In this document: piece after piece, positions 54,060-64,000 of the stretch
How positions within the stretch are numbered: the first letter of the stretch is position 1
Layout: every line of letters begins with the position of its first letter
Origin: Ephydatia muelleri
Taxonomy: Eukaryota > Porifera > Demospongiae > Spongillida > Spongillidae
DNA length: 64,000 nucleotides
Assembly: GCA_013339895.1 (NCBI GenBank)
Contig: JABACO010000006.1
Location: 10,225,256 to 10,289,255 of the forward strand
Reading direction: 5' to 3'
Notes under the pieces: generated by a model
Seen by the model: only the letters and a program-made list of their open reading frames with translations
Told to the model about the DNA's origin: nothing
Databases searched by the model: none
Position numbers and translations under genes: made by a program

Positions 54060-57000
54060 TCAATGAACTATCTCTCGCCCCATAATGGACCTAGCCACTG
54101 ACCTAACCAGAGAGATGCTGAGGTGACCATAAATGTCTCTGACAACAGTAGACTTCGATCGACCCTGATGCAGGGCCAGCAAAGTGGCCAAGCGAGAAAA
54201 AACGCCTTGTGCCTCTCTTCCCCAATTGCCAAATGTTTCCACTGCAAGAGGAATGCATGACCATCCAAGTGCTTGGCACCTAGCATCATTAGCTGCATGC
54301 TTCCTTGTCTCAGCAGCCAAGGCTGCTGCTCCTTCATTGATACTGGCCTCATTCAGGGTGACCGGTGTAAGAGGAGAGGTAACAGTGACGTCAAAAGCAG
54401 CTGGCTTAGCCCTATCCCATCCATCAACCAGCACATCAGCAGGTCGTGTATAATTGTGAGTTCCCAAGAGCCCTCTACCAACTTCAATTCGTACAGATAG
54501 GTGGGCACGACGGCAAAAGTCAGCAATGATGTTTCGCAGGCGGTTGTGTCTAATGACCACATCACCCCCATGTCTGCACGAAACCGCATGATGACCAAGT
54601 GGGTCCAAAGCAATGTCTGGACAGAAAGGGCAAGAGGATCTAGCAGTAAAGTTCATGCCAGCATATCACTGCTGTATGGAATTCAGAAGAGTCAAGATGC
54701 AATCCAAGGCCAACAGAAGGAACAACTGACAACCAAGAGCTAGCATGAGCAGCGGAAGAAGAAAGAAGACGTGCCTTGTTAGCAGGAGAAGAGGCCATCA
54801 TAATTGAGTGAAAAAGATGACTGTCTAATTTCCTGGACAAGGAATGCTGGGAAGGAGGAGAGGATAAAGTAGCTTCTAAAGTGATGACATCACTAGTGGA
54901 TACAAGAGTGTTGAACCTTGAAATAGCACTCACTAAATGCCTGTTGCTAGCCCTACCAATGCCTGAGCAAGATAAAGATGCGATGAAAGCAGCACAGCCA
55001 TGGTGAGAAAGAGAACGAAAACCTAAGCCTCCAAAACTCAAGCTAAGTCGTGCTTGCTGCCAATGAATATCAGGAATGTCGACTGCCAAGCATGAGGAGA
55101 AACAAATCCTTACCTCTTCATCAAAGGACTGTAGGGAATCTGCGGAAATGCTTGGAGGAGTGGTTCTTGCTAAGTGAACAAGTTTGCAGAAACTGCCACA
55201 TATCCTAAGGAGAGATGTTGCCACATGGAGATCCGCTGCAGCTACATCCACCAAAGCTGATAGTAACCCCTTAGCTTGGGAAATTTTCTCACAAATGAAA
55301 CGGGTGCAATGTAGGTAATCACCTATTGGAGTCCCAAGTATGTCAAGGTTAGGTAGGAGTGAACTTCTCACAGAAGGAGGGAAAGCAGTGTTGCCCATCC
55401 TACCAAACAATTCACATTTTGTCAAATTGATATGGATACCCAGAACAGGGCCCAACTCCTCTAACAGATGCACCGCTCGAAGCACTGCAGGACGGCTACC
55501 TGCAAGAACCCCATCATCGAGGTACCAGGCCTGTAACAGTAAGCTAAAACATTCATCATCTGCATCAATTGTAGACACCAGCTTGTGGAGAGCTAAAGAA
55601 AACAACAGAGGGCCCAGGGGATCACCCTGCTGCACTCCACATTCTGAAGTGATTTTGCCAAGAGGGTGACATAACAGAAAATGGGACCCATAGCAGTATG
55701 AAACCCATGGGAGTAACTCAGGGTAGAAAGTGGCACATTCTTCAAGGACTGTCTGTCTTGAGACTAAATTAAATGCGTTTTTCATGTCCACCTTGAAACA
55801 CACAAAATCCTCATCCATCCAGTGCTCCTCTAAACACTCTCTAACCTGATGTATGACCTTCTCTGCACCCACCCTACAGGCCACTCCATACTGCAAAGGG
55901 TGAAAGAAATCTGCAAACTTATCCTTCAGGATGGCACAAACACATTTTCCAGCCAGCCTCCTGAGTGTCTCTCCCACAGCAATTGGCCTTACATCACGAG
56001 GGCAACCCTCTTTGATTTTGTTCAGAGCAATAAGCCCAGCACCAGCAACAAATCTGGCGATAGAAGGTGGGGCTTTTCCTGTTAAAAGAATGTTCACTAC
56101 CTGAAGAAGTAAGGGGCAAATAGGTGTGGGAAGTGGGATGCTAGCCGCGTCCAGCAAATGTTGCACACGCAGACCCGAGGGCCCTGCAGCTGCATCCTTG
56201 GGGAAGGAGTGCAGAATAGATAAGATGTTAAAATCCTGATCCAATGTAACTGGTACAGAGTGAGTCGCAGGGACTAAAGGGACTGGGCCACTGGGGTGTT
56301 TAGCTTTCAAAAGCTCCCATGTTGTTTCATTATTTGGGGCAATGCCATCCGATTGCAAGACACGACAAGCTTTCCCCATCATCCCTGATCTACCCAATGA
56401 TACAGCTTGGTTAATTTTTTTTGGAATGCTGGTTACTTGAAGATCCACTTTTGCCTTCATTTTGACGAAGTACCCGTGATTTAGCTAAGTTCCAAAGAGA
56501 TGTAAGGTCATTTTCAATCCACATGTTGCAAAGTGTGTCAATTGAGAGGGGTCTGTCATGTGAAGTCCCCTCCGCCGTGATGAGGGGAGAACACACTTAG
56601 GAAGCATGAATAATTTCAGCCATGCTTCTTCGGAGTTCTCCCGAATAATACTCCTCAGTGCAGATGATAGAGCTCGGGCAAAGGCAGGCCGAGACTTGGA
56701 GGGTATGAAACGAAGAGTGGACTGATTAAGGAGGAAAACATCTTCAAAGCTAGGCAAGCTCGAGACTGAGGAATTATCTGCACCTACACCTTCGATGGAA
56801 GAGGGAGGCACTCTGATTGCATAGCTTCCTGCTCCTGCGCCAGAAGTCTCACCACCACCCCCAGTACACTTTCTGGAGTGAGAGGAAAATCGCGAATTAG
56901 AAATGATATGGCGACAGTGGCTACATATGAAGGAATTCTGCTCCACTAGCCAGGTTCTGGGAACTTCACCGGGATAAACTCCCTGGGCGTGGAGTAGCAT

Positions 57001-57840
57001 ATGAGATCGCCACATAGTTGGGGCAATGTATTCAGGACAGTCTTCGACAATACAACGCTGTCGGTGTCGCCTGTTAGAGGCTTGAATCTGTTGAGAGCAA
57101 GCATGGAAAGAGGGACCAGCCGTGGGAGAAGCACATCGCTGAGAATCGTGTGAATCAGCAGGTGCAGCGGGTGAGACGGGTGATAAAGAAGGTGATGATG
57201 AGGCGGGCAGCTGCTGTGAGAGGGCTGGGGGCAAAGGGAGGTCAGTCAGCTGCTGTGAAAATGGCTCTGGACGATCGGGCGATGATGAAAAAGGTTGCGG
57301 AATAGCGTTAGAAGGTAGCGTCCGCACTTGTGGTGCCGTGATCAATGCGTGAGGCGTCTGCGGTTGCGGAGACGGAGTTGGTTCAGGCCAATATGAATAT
57401 GACGGTTGCGGTATAGGGCTCGAGGACTCGGAAAGAAAATGAGAGGGATGAGACGATGAAGTAGAGGCCTGGTGTGAGGTAGAGGGGAGGGGAGATGAGT
57501 GGTCTGAAGACAAAACCGGAGCCAACGGCCCTGAAGGCACTTGCAGCTGCCGTAAAATTGGCTGTGACGATGACAGCTGCCTTGGGCCAGGAGAGCAAGC
57601 GGTGGATCCTGGAAGCGGTTGCGATGATACCATCGTCAGCGTCGAGGTGCTGTCATGAAAGAGCGTCGGTCTATTAGAACACTTACCATGTTTTGCAGGA
57701 AGGCAACACGTGCAGGCTCGTCCAGCCTTCGCACACGCGCAAAACTTGCAACGAGCGTTGATACCATTGCAGCGGCAGCAGGGAGGCGCCCGCTTCGGTC
57801 TTTTTGGGCTGGAGTCCTGGGACTGGTTGCGGTTAGGCAT
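54060..57840 (-). pseudogene. RLE-type non-LTR retrotransposon ORF (zinc fingers, RT, restriction-like endonuclease)
   Basis: The N-terminus (57840) is Cys-rich: CCRCNGINARCKFCACAKAG, CTCCLPAKHGKCSN. After a Ser/Pro-rich span comes a zinc region (CIVEDCPEYIAP, HMLLHAQGVYPGEVP, CSHCRHIISNSRFSSHSRKC). Frame changes near 56580 and 56460 lead to the RT (54640-56460) with SFPKDAAAGPSGLRVQHLL, RDVRPIAVGETLRRL, VDMKNAFNLV, GVQQGDPLGPLLFS and the catalytic YLDDGV. After a third shift (near 54650) the C-terminus has CPFCPDIALDPLGHHAVSC, then HNRLRNIIADFC and the nuclease motif RPADVLVDGW ... AAFDVTVTSPL. RT plus C-terminal zinc knuckle plus PD-(D/E)xK nuclease is the R2-like design of target-primed retrotransposons. 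Three frame breaks make it inactive as written. Confidence 0.88.
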
Positions 57841-57846
57841 GGGTAG

Positions 57847-58189
57847 GCCTAAACGAAACCACGCGTACCAACGCCATTATTATTCAAATTGTTATTATTT
57901 TAATAGTATAACAATTCACTATATATAGCGTCTCACAGTCTCACACAATGACACATATTAAAAGCATAATGCATGAGTCTTAATGGCGCGATGTTTATTT
58001 TTGCTTTTTTCCAGCCGTTTCATGTCTACCAGCTGCTTGAAAAGTGGGCGGTGATGTGGTGCGCGTCGTTTGAAACATTTTGAAATTTATTTACCACAGC
58101 CCTACTGCACAATACAAGATTGATGTGGTTTGACACGTATATATATGAGACTAAGTTCAGTCTGATTAAACACCTTTTTGTCAACCAAT
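57847..58189. other. 5' flank of the retrotransposon inside the hAT-like element
   Basis: AT-rich, no ORF; likely 5' UTR and host-element sequence. Confidence 0.4.
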
Positions 58190-58359
58190 ACAATGCAATA
58201 TATTGTTATTGCTAACTACTACAATACAATATATTGGTATTGTTAACTACTACAATACAATATATTGGTATTGTTAACTACTACAATACAATATATTGTA
58301 GACAATATATTGCAATATATTGTATGAACAATATATTTTTGCGTAGGGCTGACACAGAC

Positions 58360-58596
58360 ATGCAGAGTAAGTTCCATCCAGCTGTAGAAGAGGAGGGGCC
58401 AGTGATATGAGCTGGATCTTATCAAGTCAGGTTGACTACTCTGGGTGAGGGGTCCAGAATACACAGCCTCACCAGTACCATGCTTCCCTGGTGATAAAGA
58501 AGTATCTAACTTACTCAATGTTTGTGTGTGTAATGATGACATAGCCACGGTCCTCAGGTGGGAGGGGCCAATGACATGAGCAAGGATATTACCAAG
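58360..58596. repeat. AAGTCAGG-family repeat copies
   Basis: Inverse of 10480-10690: GTGATATGAGCTGGATCTTATC and CGGTCCTCAGGTGGGAGG. Confidence 0.8.
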
Positions 58597-58689
58597 TCTT
58601 AATTCATTAACTAAATGCAAATCATGCTGATGTGTAATCTGCGATCCAGCTTGAACTCCAGAAGGCCATTGTAATCCTATATTGATGAC

Positions 58690-58720
<31 letters not shown>

Positions 58721-58953
58721 TACGTGCACTTTGATTCTTCTCCAGCCCAATCAAAGTCCACAACTCTCACACAATAATCATCATCGTCATCAGTAGTGAT
58801 AATAAAATTATGAGGCAGCAAGTCACCATGAACTATTTTGTTTCGCTTCAAGACGGTCAAAATGTTGTTTAAACCTGTGATTACTTTTGCTTTGTCCTTA
58901 ACCATATTAGTATCCAACAATTCTTCTAGATTACGCCCAGCAATATATTCCAT
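58597..58953 (-). pseudogene. Kinase-domain relic of CR-type effector, right copy, with poly-proline insertion
   Basis: Inverse paralogue of 10151-10480. MEYIAGRNLEELLDTNMV, VHGDLLPHNFII and RVVDFDWAGEESKCTY precede nine prolines encoded by a 29-nt C-run (58692-58720 as G on this strand), then LVINIGLQWPSGVQ. The left copy has five C and one proline at the same place. The extra 24 nt keep the frame. The four-codon EELL stretch is missing from the left copy. N-lobe absent. Confidence 0.72.
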
Positions 58954-59252
58954 ATAAGTTAGATACTGCTTAATCACCAGTTAGATACTGCTTAATCACC
59001 AGGGAAGCATGGTACTGGTGAGGCTGTGCATTCTGGACCTCACTCAGAGGCTACCTGACTTGGTAATATCCAGCTCATTTCACTGGCCCCTCCCACCTGA
59101 GGACCATGGCTATGTCATCATTGCACCCACATACATTGAGTAAGTTAGATACTGCTTAATCACCAGGGAAGCATGGTACTGGTGAGGCTGTGCTTTCTGG
59201 ACCTCACCCAGAGTCTACCTCACTTGGTAAGATCCAGCTCATATCAGTCCTG
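58954..59252. repeat. AAGTCAGG-family repeat copies (inverse)
   Basis: Two consecutive units: ACTGCTTAATCACCAGGGAAG to CCTGACTTGGTAATATCC, and again to GGTAAGATCCAGCTCATATC. Confidence 0.85.
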
Positions 59253-59590
59253 TCGCTATTGATTAGTTCTATTTGTTAGTTTGTACTTAATCAACTAAGA
59301 GAATACAGCTGTGTAAAGTTATTGAAAATTTCCCACGCGATTAGCGCCATATACTGTCCCCATACATTAAATTGGACGCTGTTTGCCAAAATCATTGGCA
59401 CGAAACGACCAGGAAATTGTGCATTAACTTCGCACAGATATATATTTATTTTAAATATATTAAAAATGAACGAACATCAATAGCGACAGGACCCCTCTAC
59501 GTACACACCGAATTTGAAGCGATTTGAACGCTCCTACCTAAAGATGTAGATGTTTTTAATCTGATGGGTTATCTGACCTCGTATGGACCT
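59253..59590. repeat. Foldback-type CGCTATTGAT repeat, right copy
   Basis: Inverse of 9690-10020: GTCCTGTCGCTATTGATTAG near 59257 and CATCAATAGCGACAGGACC near 59476-59494. Confidence 0.8.
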
Positions 59591-59962
59591 CCAGAACCTG
59601 AAGTAAGAGCTTGGAGATGGCTGTGTATGTGTGTGTGTATGTGTGTGTGTGTGATGCATTTGTTGTGCTTTTAAACACACTTGTGTGGCTGTGTGTGTGT
59701 GTATGTGAGTGTGTGTATATGTATGTGTGTGTATGTGTGTGGGTAGTGTGTGAAGCATTTGTTGTATTTAAACAGGTGTATAATTATTTTTATGTGTACA
59801 CACTTGTGTGGCTGTATGTGTTTATAATTATTTACACTTTTGTGCGTGTGAGTTTATGTGTATAAGCTGTGTATGTGTTTGAGCGTGCGTCTGAGTGTGT
59901 GCAAGTTCACAGATGTGTATATGAAGGTCCCCAGGCTTATCTTCTCTCTGTCTCCTCCCCAG

Positions 59963-60411
59963 GCTCAAGGAGGTACTGAAATGTACTGAAGAGGTGGCAC
60001 GTCAGATGACCCTCATTGACCACGGTGTGTACCACATGATGTCATGTGATCCCCATGATGACCACTCACCCCTCTCTTTAGCACAACTATGCAAGATCTC
60101 TGCACTGGAGCTACTTCAGAAGGTCAATATGGTCCCCAGGCCACAGTCCCAGAGGAATTCAAAGATGTCCAGCCAGAGCCTTCAGTCCAGCTTATCCCTC
60201 TCGTCTCTGGAGCAATCCGAGACCGCCATTGAGAAGTTGGCCTTCAGGGGTTTAATCAGGTGAGGGTCAGGTGATCTTCCCTTCAAAGTCATGTGACTTG
60301 TTATTGTTGGTCTCCACAGGTGGGGAACTGGGTGGCCCACTGTATTCTACAACATAGGGGGAGCTGGACGAGAAAGTGACAGCTGTACACCAGTTCATTC
60401 TGATTGCTAAG
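59963..60411 (+). pseudogene. RasGEF (CDC25) N-terminal half, right copy
   Basis: Exons 59963-60024, 60082-60259 and 60320-60411 correspond to the three 5'-most exons of the left copy: EEVARQMTLIDH, KISALELLQK, SLSSLEQSETAIEKLAF, VGNWVAHCIL. The third exon has AGGGGGAG where the left copy has AGGGAG, a two-base gain that ends the frame after LQHRGSWTRK. The junction of exons 2 and 3 shows the same frame break as the left copy. Homology to the left copy continues to about 60722 and stops in a 27-bp satellite, so the rest of the GEF domain is not attached here. Confidence 0.78.
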
Positions 60412-60721
60412 GTAGGAGTGGGGAGGAGGTGTGGATGTAGTTGTGGTAGTGGAGGGAGGGATGGAGGGAGGGAGGGGGAGGGAGGGAAGGAGGAAGAAGG
60501 GAGTGAGAAGGGGAAGGAGGTAGAGAGGGGAGAGGGAAAGAGGAGGGAGAGAAAGGTGGGGAGGAAAGGTGGAGGAATAGGGGAGAGAAGGAATGGAGGG
60601 AGGGGAAGGGAGGAAGTAGAGGGAACAGAAGAAAGAATGCTTGTAATACATGCTGCATTGCAAGATGTGGGGGAAGGAGGTCTCCATTTGCATGACTGCA
60701 TGTCGTCCTCATTGAGCTTCA

Positions 60722-62187
60722 CGTCTGCTGTGATATTCACACCACAGCGGTCTGTTGTGATGCTCACACCACAGTGGTCTGCTGTGATGTTCACACCACA
60801 GTGGTCTGCTGTGAAGTTCTCTACACAGTGGACTGCTGTGATATTGGCTCCACAGCTGTCTTCTGTGATTTTCACTCCAGTGGTCTGCTGTGATGTTCAC
60901 TACACAGTGGTCTGCTGTGATATTGGCTCCACACCTGTCATCTGTGATGTTCACTCCAGTGGTCTGCTGTGATGTTCACTCCACAATGGTCTGCTGTGAT
61001 GTTCGCTGCACAGTGGTCTGCTGTGATGTTCACACCACAATGGTCTGCTGTGATGTTCACACCACAGTGGTCTGTTGTGATGCTCACACCACAGTGGTCT
61101 GCTGTGATGCTCACACCACAGTGGACTGCTGTGATGTTCGCACCACAGCGGTCTGCTGTGATGTTCGCACCACAGCGGTCTGCTGTGATGTTCGCACCAC
61201 AGCGGTCTGCTGTGATGTTCACACCACAGTGGTCTGCTGTGATGTTCGCACCACAGCGGTCTGCTGTGATGTTCGCACCACAGTGGTCTGCTGTGATGTT
61301 CGCTGCACAGTGGTCTGTTGTGATGCTCACACCACAGTGGTCTGCTGTGATGTTCAGACCACAGTGGACTGCTGTGATGTTCGCACCACAGCGGTCTGCT
61401 GTGATGTTCGCACCACAGCGGTCTGCTGTGATGTTCGCACCACAGCGGTCTGCTGTGATGTTCGCACCACAGCGGTCTGCTGTGATGTTCACACCACAGC
61501 GGTCTGCTGTGATGTTCGCACCACAGCGGTCTGCTGTGATGTTCGCACCACAGCGGTCTGCTGTGATGTTCACACCACAGTGGTCTGCTGTGATGTTCGC
61601 ACCACAGTGGTCTGCTGTGATGTTCGCACCACAGCGGTCTGCTGTGATGTTCGCACCACAGTGGTCTGCTGTGATGTTCGCACCACAGCGGTCTGCTGTG
61701 ATGTTCACACCACAGTGGTCTGCTGTGATGTTCACACCACAGTGGTCTGCTGTGATGTTCGCACCACAGCGGTCTGCTGTGATGTTCGCACCACAGTGGT
61801 CTGCTGTGATGTTCACACCACAGTGGTCTGCTGTGATGCTCACACCACAGTGGTCTGCTGTGATGTTCGCTGCACAGTTGTCTGTTGTGATGCTCACACC
61901 ACAGCACTTGGTCTGCTGTGATGTTCAGACCACAGTGGACTGCTGTGATGTTCGCACCACAGCGGTCTGCTGTGATGTTTGCACCACAGCGGTCTGCTGT
62001 GATGTTCACACCACAGTGGTCTGCTGTGATGTTCGCACCACAGCGGTCTGCTGTGATGTTCGCACCACAGTGGTCTGCTGTGATGTTCACACCACAGTGG
62101 ACTGCTGTGATGTTCACACCACAGCGATCTGCTGTGATGTTCGCACCACAGTGGTCTGCTGTGATGTTCGCACCACAGCGGTCTGCT
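60722..62187. repeat. 27-bp tandem array (about 54 units)
   Basis: Unit GGTCTGCTGTGATGTTCGC + ACCACAGC. Two positions alternate (C/T before GGTCTG; G/A in TTCRCACC). As 27 is divisible by three, several frames stay open on both strands (AVMFAPQRS on plus, EHHSRPLWC on minus). Absent from the paralogous intron at 8540. Confidence 0.97.
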
Positions 62188-62232
62188 AACACCAGTTGCC
62201 GTGCTGCCTAGGTGGTATATGCATGTTTATAA

Positions 62233-62473
62233 ACCGCTATTGATTTGTTCTGTTCGTTAATTTTGCTTTATCCGTTATGGAGATACAAGTGTGCAAAGAA
62301 ATTGCATATTTCCCGGGCGTTACGCGCCATTAACGTATTACGAGGACGTCCTCGAAGACAGTCGTAATACGTTAATGGCGCGTAACGCCCGGGAAATATG
62401 CAATTTCTTTGCACACTTGTATCTCCATAACGGATAAAGCAATAATTAACGAACAGAACAAATCAATAGCGGT
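62233..62473. repeat. 241-bp palindrome
   Basis: ACCGCTATTGATTTGTTCTG ... CGTATTACGA, an 18-nt loop (62344-62361), then the reverse complement back to AATCAATAGCGGT. Arms of about 111 bp are nearly perfect. Confidence 0.95.
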
Positions 62474-62781
62474 AGGACCCTTCTACATAGGTACCTATTT
62501 TGAACCGATTTGGATACTCCTACCTGAAGATGTGGCCGTTTTGAACCCTACGGGGTATCGGACCTTGAAACGTCGGTACCCCGCATGTGTAAGACACCAA
62601 AATGGATTTTCACATATAGCAATGGTGTGGTATGTTGTGTTAAAAATAGGAACCCGATAGCGTTGATATTTCGGAAGATATATCGATTTACATTTTATGT
62701 TATAAAATAAAATCCACAAGACCCATTTTCGTATAGAACGTTCCATATATGGGTCAGTTTCCGAGAAAATGAGCCTTCGCT

Positions 62782-63039
62782 ATATGGGACAGTTTCCGCG
62801 AAAATTGCCCCACGGTTCAAATGTTATAAAAATGCATCGCGTTTGAATTGCTATAACTTCCCAACGGATAACGCTATCGACTTCCTATTTTCGACACTTC
62901 ATACTGCACCATTTCACTATGAAGTGTCGCAAATAGGTAGTCGATAGCGTTATCCGTTGGGAAGTTATAGCGATTCAAACGCGATGCATTTTTATAACAT
63001 TTTAACCGTGGGGCAATTTTCGCGGAAACTGTCCCATAT
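62782..63039. repeat. 258-bp palindrome, with a third partial arm to about 63150
   Basis: ATATGGGACAGTTTCCGCGAA ... GACACTTCATA, short loop around 62911, then TATGAAGTGTCG ... TTCGCGGAAACTGTCCCATAT. 63041-63150 repeats one arm again with more divergence. Confidence 0.93.
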
Positions 63040-63234
63040 GTATATAAAAGTTATAAAAATCATTCACGTTTGAATCGCTATTACTTCCGAACGGTACACG
63101 CCATTGACTTCCTATTTTCACCACTTCATACTACACCATTTCTCTATGGTAAAATACTTTTTGGGGTCTTGCACTTGCTCCGTGCCCGTATTGCAACGTC
63201 CGATACCCCACAGGGTATGAACCTGTCATAACTT

Positions 63235-63390
63235 TCGGCAGGAGTAATCAAATCGCTTCAAATTCGGTTTGTAGGTAGAGGGGTCCTATAGCTATTGATT
63301 TGTTCTGTTCGTTAATTTTCACTCTATCCGTTGAGGAGATACAGGCGTGCAAAGTTAATGCACATTTCCTGCTCGATTTGCCCAGGCAAC
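63235..63390. repeat. CGCTTCAAATTCGG/AGCTATTGAT family repeat
   Basis: AATCAAATCGCTTCAAATTCGG, GTAGAGGGGTCCTATAGC, then CCGTTGAGGAGATACAGGC; same family as 9690-10020 and the 62233 palindrome arms. Confidence 0.8.
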
Positions 63391-63953
63391 CCTAGTTCCA
63401 TTCTCCCATTCCGCATGAATATTAATCACTTCCTTGTTCCGCCCAATCTCCGCCTTAAACAGCCGTTCGCAACTCAGTGTCTGTTTGTTTTTTTGTTGAT
63501 TTTCTGAGGTCAAAGAAGATGAGTTATATGACGATCGTACCGAATTAACGGATCCAAGTGAATGGTTGTCAGCTAGCTAGCGGCCTGATGGTTGTCGCCG
63601 CCTCCCACGTCGCGGACGCGCGTAAGGATTTTTTTTTCCTAGTCACTCGCATCACCGTTCGGTACCTAGTAGTGTATTATAAAGCTTTCCCACATTTGCT
63701 TGTTTAACTTCATTCCTGTCACGCCCACTCGGCTACACTGCAAGGATGCTATAACTTAGCTCACATAGCACGTGAACATGCACTACGCACTTGCATTGTT
63801 ACCTGCCACACACCTACCTACTGTATCTTTGCACACACAAACACGTCCAAGCCACACACACACACACACACATGGGCTTGTACAACTTGCAGAGACTTTG
63901 GGTTCTTATTTCTCACACAAATCGTACATGTCTATGAATGTACACACCCCTGT

Positions 63954-63997
<44 letters not shown>

Positions 63998-64000
63998 TCA
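63391..64000. other. No gene recognised; (CA)n near 63850 and 63965
   Basis: CpG-containing text at 63585-63650 but no exon. Simple CA repeats at the end of the window. Confidence 0.5.

Larger units (their letters stand above)
53616..58351. mobile_element. hAT-like element (8-bp target duplication) containing a retrotransposon
   Basis: ACACAGAC is present at 53608-53615 and 58352-58359. Ends CAGCGCTAGGC and GCGTAGGGCTG form a 9/11 inverted repeat of hAT type. The element interrupts the right arm of the inverted duplication; the left arm (near 10695) is uninterrupted, though it lacks about ten bases there. Both outer zones are built of CAATATATTG-rich repeats. The inner 3.8 kb is an unrelated non-LTR element. 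Confidence 0.72.

Noticed and set aside
60890..62192. Open frames of 319-413 codons on both strands
   Set aside because: Pure by-product of a stop-free 27-bp tandem unit; no start context, splice signals or domain.

Overview
The window is animal (metazoan) nuclear DNA: short spliced exons with consensus GT/AG borders, a PRD-class homeobox exon, a Ras gene, CDC25-type RasGEF exons, DNMT3-type methyltransferase exons, and many eukaryotic transposons. An early-branching animal such as a sponge is my best guess, from the mix of EnSpm/CACTA, hAT, Gmr1-like, RLE-type retroelement and Crinkler-type (CR) effector sequences. I cannot prove the phylum from sequence alone. Two assembly gaps (100 and 1000 N) lie beside poly-C tracts.

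Layout. 1-1600 is a 152-bp satellite. 2121-6778 is an EnSpm/CACTA transposon with two divergent genes, inserted in an intron of a RasGEF/PDZ/transmembrane gene copy (6831-9295, minus). Next come a foldback repeat, a CR-type kinase relic (10151-10480) and a dispersed repeat up to the first gap. 11854-16894 is a young Ty3-type LTR element with integrase upstream of RT (Gmr1-like order). 17-21.5 kb holds hAT remains, a CACTG-ended MITE and coiled-coil exons. 21593-24835 is a second CACTA-superfamily-like transposon, next to an Otx-like homeobox exon (24898-25374) that runs into poly-C and the second gap. 29712-33249 is a nearly complete hAT element with an 8-bp target duplication and a nested MITE. 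33.5-35.9 kb carries the 3' half of a second RasGEF/PDZ/TM copy, joined to a FERM-like exon. 37.2-39.0 kb is a decayed hAT, and its left part preserves the empty site of the Gmr1-like insertion. An intact intronless Ras gene lies at 39604-40167. 43-48 kb has host exon fragments (coiled coil, DNMT3-like, unidentified) amid minisatellites. 49218-51410 is a CR-type effector gene (coiled coil, PD-(D/E)xK nuclease, kinase) with two frameshifts. 52.6-60.7 kb is an inverted copy of 6.8-11.6 kb, split by a 4.7-kb hAT-like element that contains a whole RLE-type non-LTR retrotransposon. 60.7-63.1 kb is a 27-bp satellite followed by two long palindromes.

Most of the window is layered mobile DNA plus a large inverted duplication. 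The paralogous copies give internal controls: they show which insertions came later, where frameshifts arose, and how short C-runs grew into poly-C tracts. The open reading frames that look intact are the Ras gene, the homeobox exon and the EnSpm transposase. Everything else coding is partial or carries lesions. Several lesions sit in homopolymers and could be consensus errors.
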